24,046 bases of DNA from Candidatus Hydrogenedentota bacterium (lineage in GTDB: Bacteria > Hydrogenedentota > Hydrogenedentia > Hydrogenedentales > CAITNO01). The notes under the pieces are model-generated. The model was not told the DNA's origin. It saw only the letters and a list, made by a program, of their open reading frames with translations, and made no database searches. Below are positions 23,765 through 24,046 of this stretch, piece by piece (position 1 is the stretch's first letter; each line of letters opens with the position of its first letter). A program made the position numbers and the translations under genes. The stretch is from positions 1 through 24,046 of the forward strand of contig CAIJOU010000831.1 of assembly GCA_903822375.1 (NCBI GenBank). The letters run 5' to 3'.

Positions 23765-23795
23765 CGGCACTCGGCGAGATTCCCCTTCAAGCGCA

Positions 23796-23896
23796 TGTTC
23801 GCCCCCTGCGGGGACGCGCCCGTTTCTCTCATTGACCACGGGTTTCGCTTCGCTCCATCCGTGGCTACTGGTGTGTGTCCCCTTCGGGGACGGAAG
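23796..23896. repeat. Palindromic mosaic repeat element, copy B
   Basis: Reads like the right half of the element between hypE and hypA: a GTTCGCCCCC...GGGGAC hairpin, then TTGACCACGGGTTTCGC, then TTCGCTCCATCCGTGGCTAC, then GTCCCCTTCGGGGAC. The order of blocks and most bases match 8472-8570. The left half is missing, so this copy is partial or a minimal unit. It lies between convergent genes. Confidence 0.8.
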
Positions 23897-23945
23897 CGGG
23901 AGACCCCAGTTTCGGGCTTTTGAGGCAGGTGATGAGGGTTATGCC

Positions 23946-24046
23946 TCACGGCTTCGCGACTGGCTGCGGCACCGGCGGGTTAAGCTGGCGTTCAATGCGA
24001 CGCAGACTTGTGGCGGCGGCGAGCGCGGCCTGGGAGCCGGGCTCAA
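23946..24046 (-). CDS. Probable C-terminus of a minus-strand gene cut by the window edge
   Basis: One minus-strand frame is open from the window edge to a TGA at 23946-23948 and encodes 33 residues ending in TSLRRIERQLNPPVPQPVAKP. Third codon positions are mostly G or C, as in the neighbouring genes, and the peptide has an ordinary helix-then-proline-rich-tail composition. The other minus-strand frame I translated, also open for much of this stretch, looks like noise (Arg/Ser/Pro-rich). Product unknown. Confidence 0.45.
   Translation of the reverse strand, partial: EPGSQAALAAATSLRRIERQLNPPVPQPVAKP

Overview
This is a GC-rich bacterial chromosome segment. It is densely packed, with short operons whose genes overlap by a few bases and GC-rich, repeat-laden gaps between operons. 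No rRNA, tRNA, CRISPR array, phage gene or transposase was seen. The gene mix suggests an uncultured PVC-superphylum, Planctomycetota-like or Hydrogenedentota-like bacterium: a Tat-exported lipoprotein-type PHP protein, a secreted beta-propeller, a stand-alone ceramidase-like hydrolase, an alginate-lyase-like protein, a divergent membrane pyrophosphatase and many short intergenic repeats. The taxonomic guess is inference only.

Layout. (1) 1-974 is the C-terminal half of a membrane proton pyrophosphatase, closed by a strong terminator. (2) 975-1418 has no gene but holds a hexanucleotide array with an inverted copy, a minus-strand terminator and a 9-bp-period array. (3) 1419-3516 (minus) is a two-gene exported pair with a good promoter. 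(4) 3750-9674 is a complete [NiFe]-hydrogenase maturation set, hypF-C-D-E, then a palindromic repeat element, then hypA-B; no hydrogenase structural gene is in the window. (5) 9889-11488 holds a 49-aa DUF5989 membrane protein, a uridine kinase (minus) and a membrane-anchored DUF3465 protein. (6) 11563-19633 is a sulfur-assimilation region: an Rrf2 regulator with a near-consensus promoter and operator, sulfate ABC transporter genes (binding protein, cysT, cysW, cysA), a degenerate JAMM/M67 protein (minus), an APS reductase (cysH), and the siroheme genes met8-like and cobA (minus). (7) 19917-23764 holds a ceramidase-like protein, an alginate-lyase-like protein (minus) and a UPF0104/flippase-like membrane protein. 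(8) The right edge holds a second copy of the palindromic element and the probable C-terminus of a minus-strand gene.

How the genes work together. The hyp genes would build the Fe(CN)2CO centre and insert nickel into a hydrogenase encoded elsewhere. The sulfur genes import sulfate, reduce APS to sulfite and make the siroheme that a sulfite reductase needs. ATP sulfurylase and sulfite reductase themselves are not in the window. The Rrf2 protein has three clustered cysteines and probably controls the transporter operon in response to Fe-S or cysteine status.

The most notable signals are these. The JAMM-fold protein next to cysH has lost every recognisable JAMM catalytic residue. Families of short tandem repeats with periods of 6, 7 and 9 bp recur in the intergenic spaces. 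A palindromic element has a part-copy 15 kb away. A 49-aa DUF5989 gene is easily missed by size cut-offs. I did not find a clear multi-gene system that I would call wholly new.
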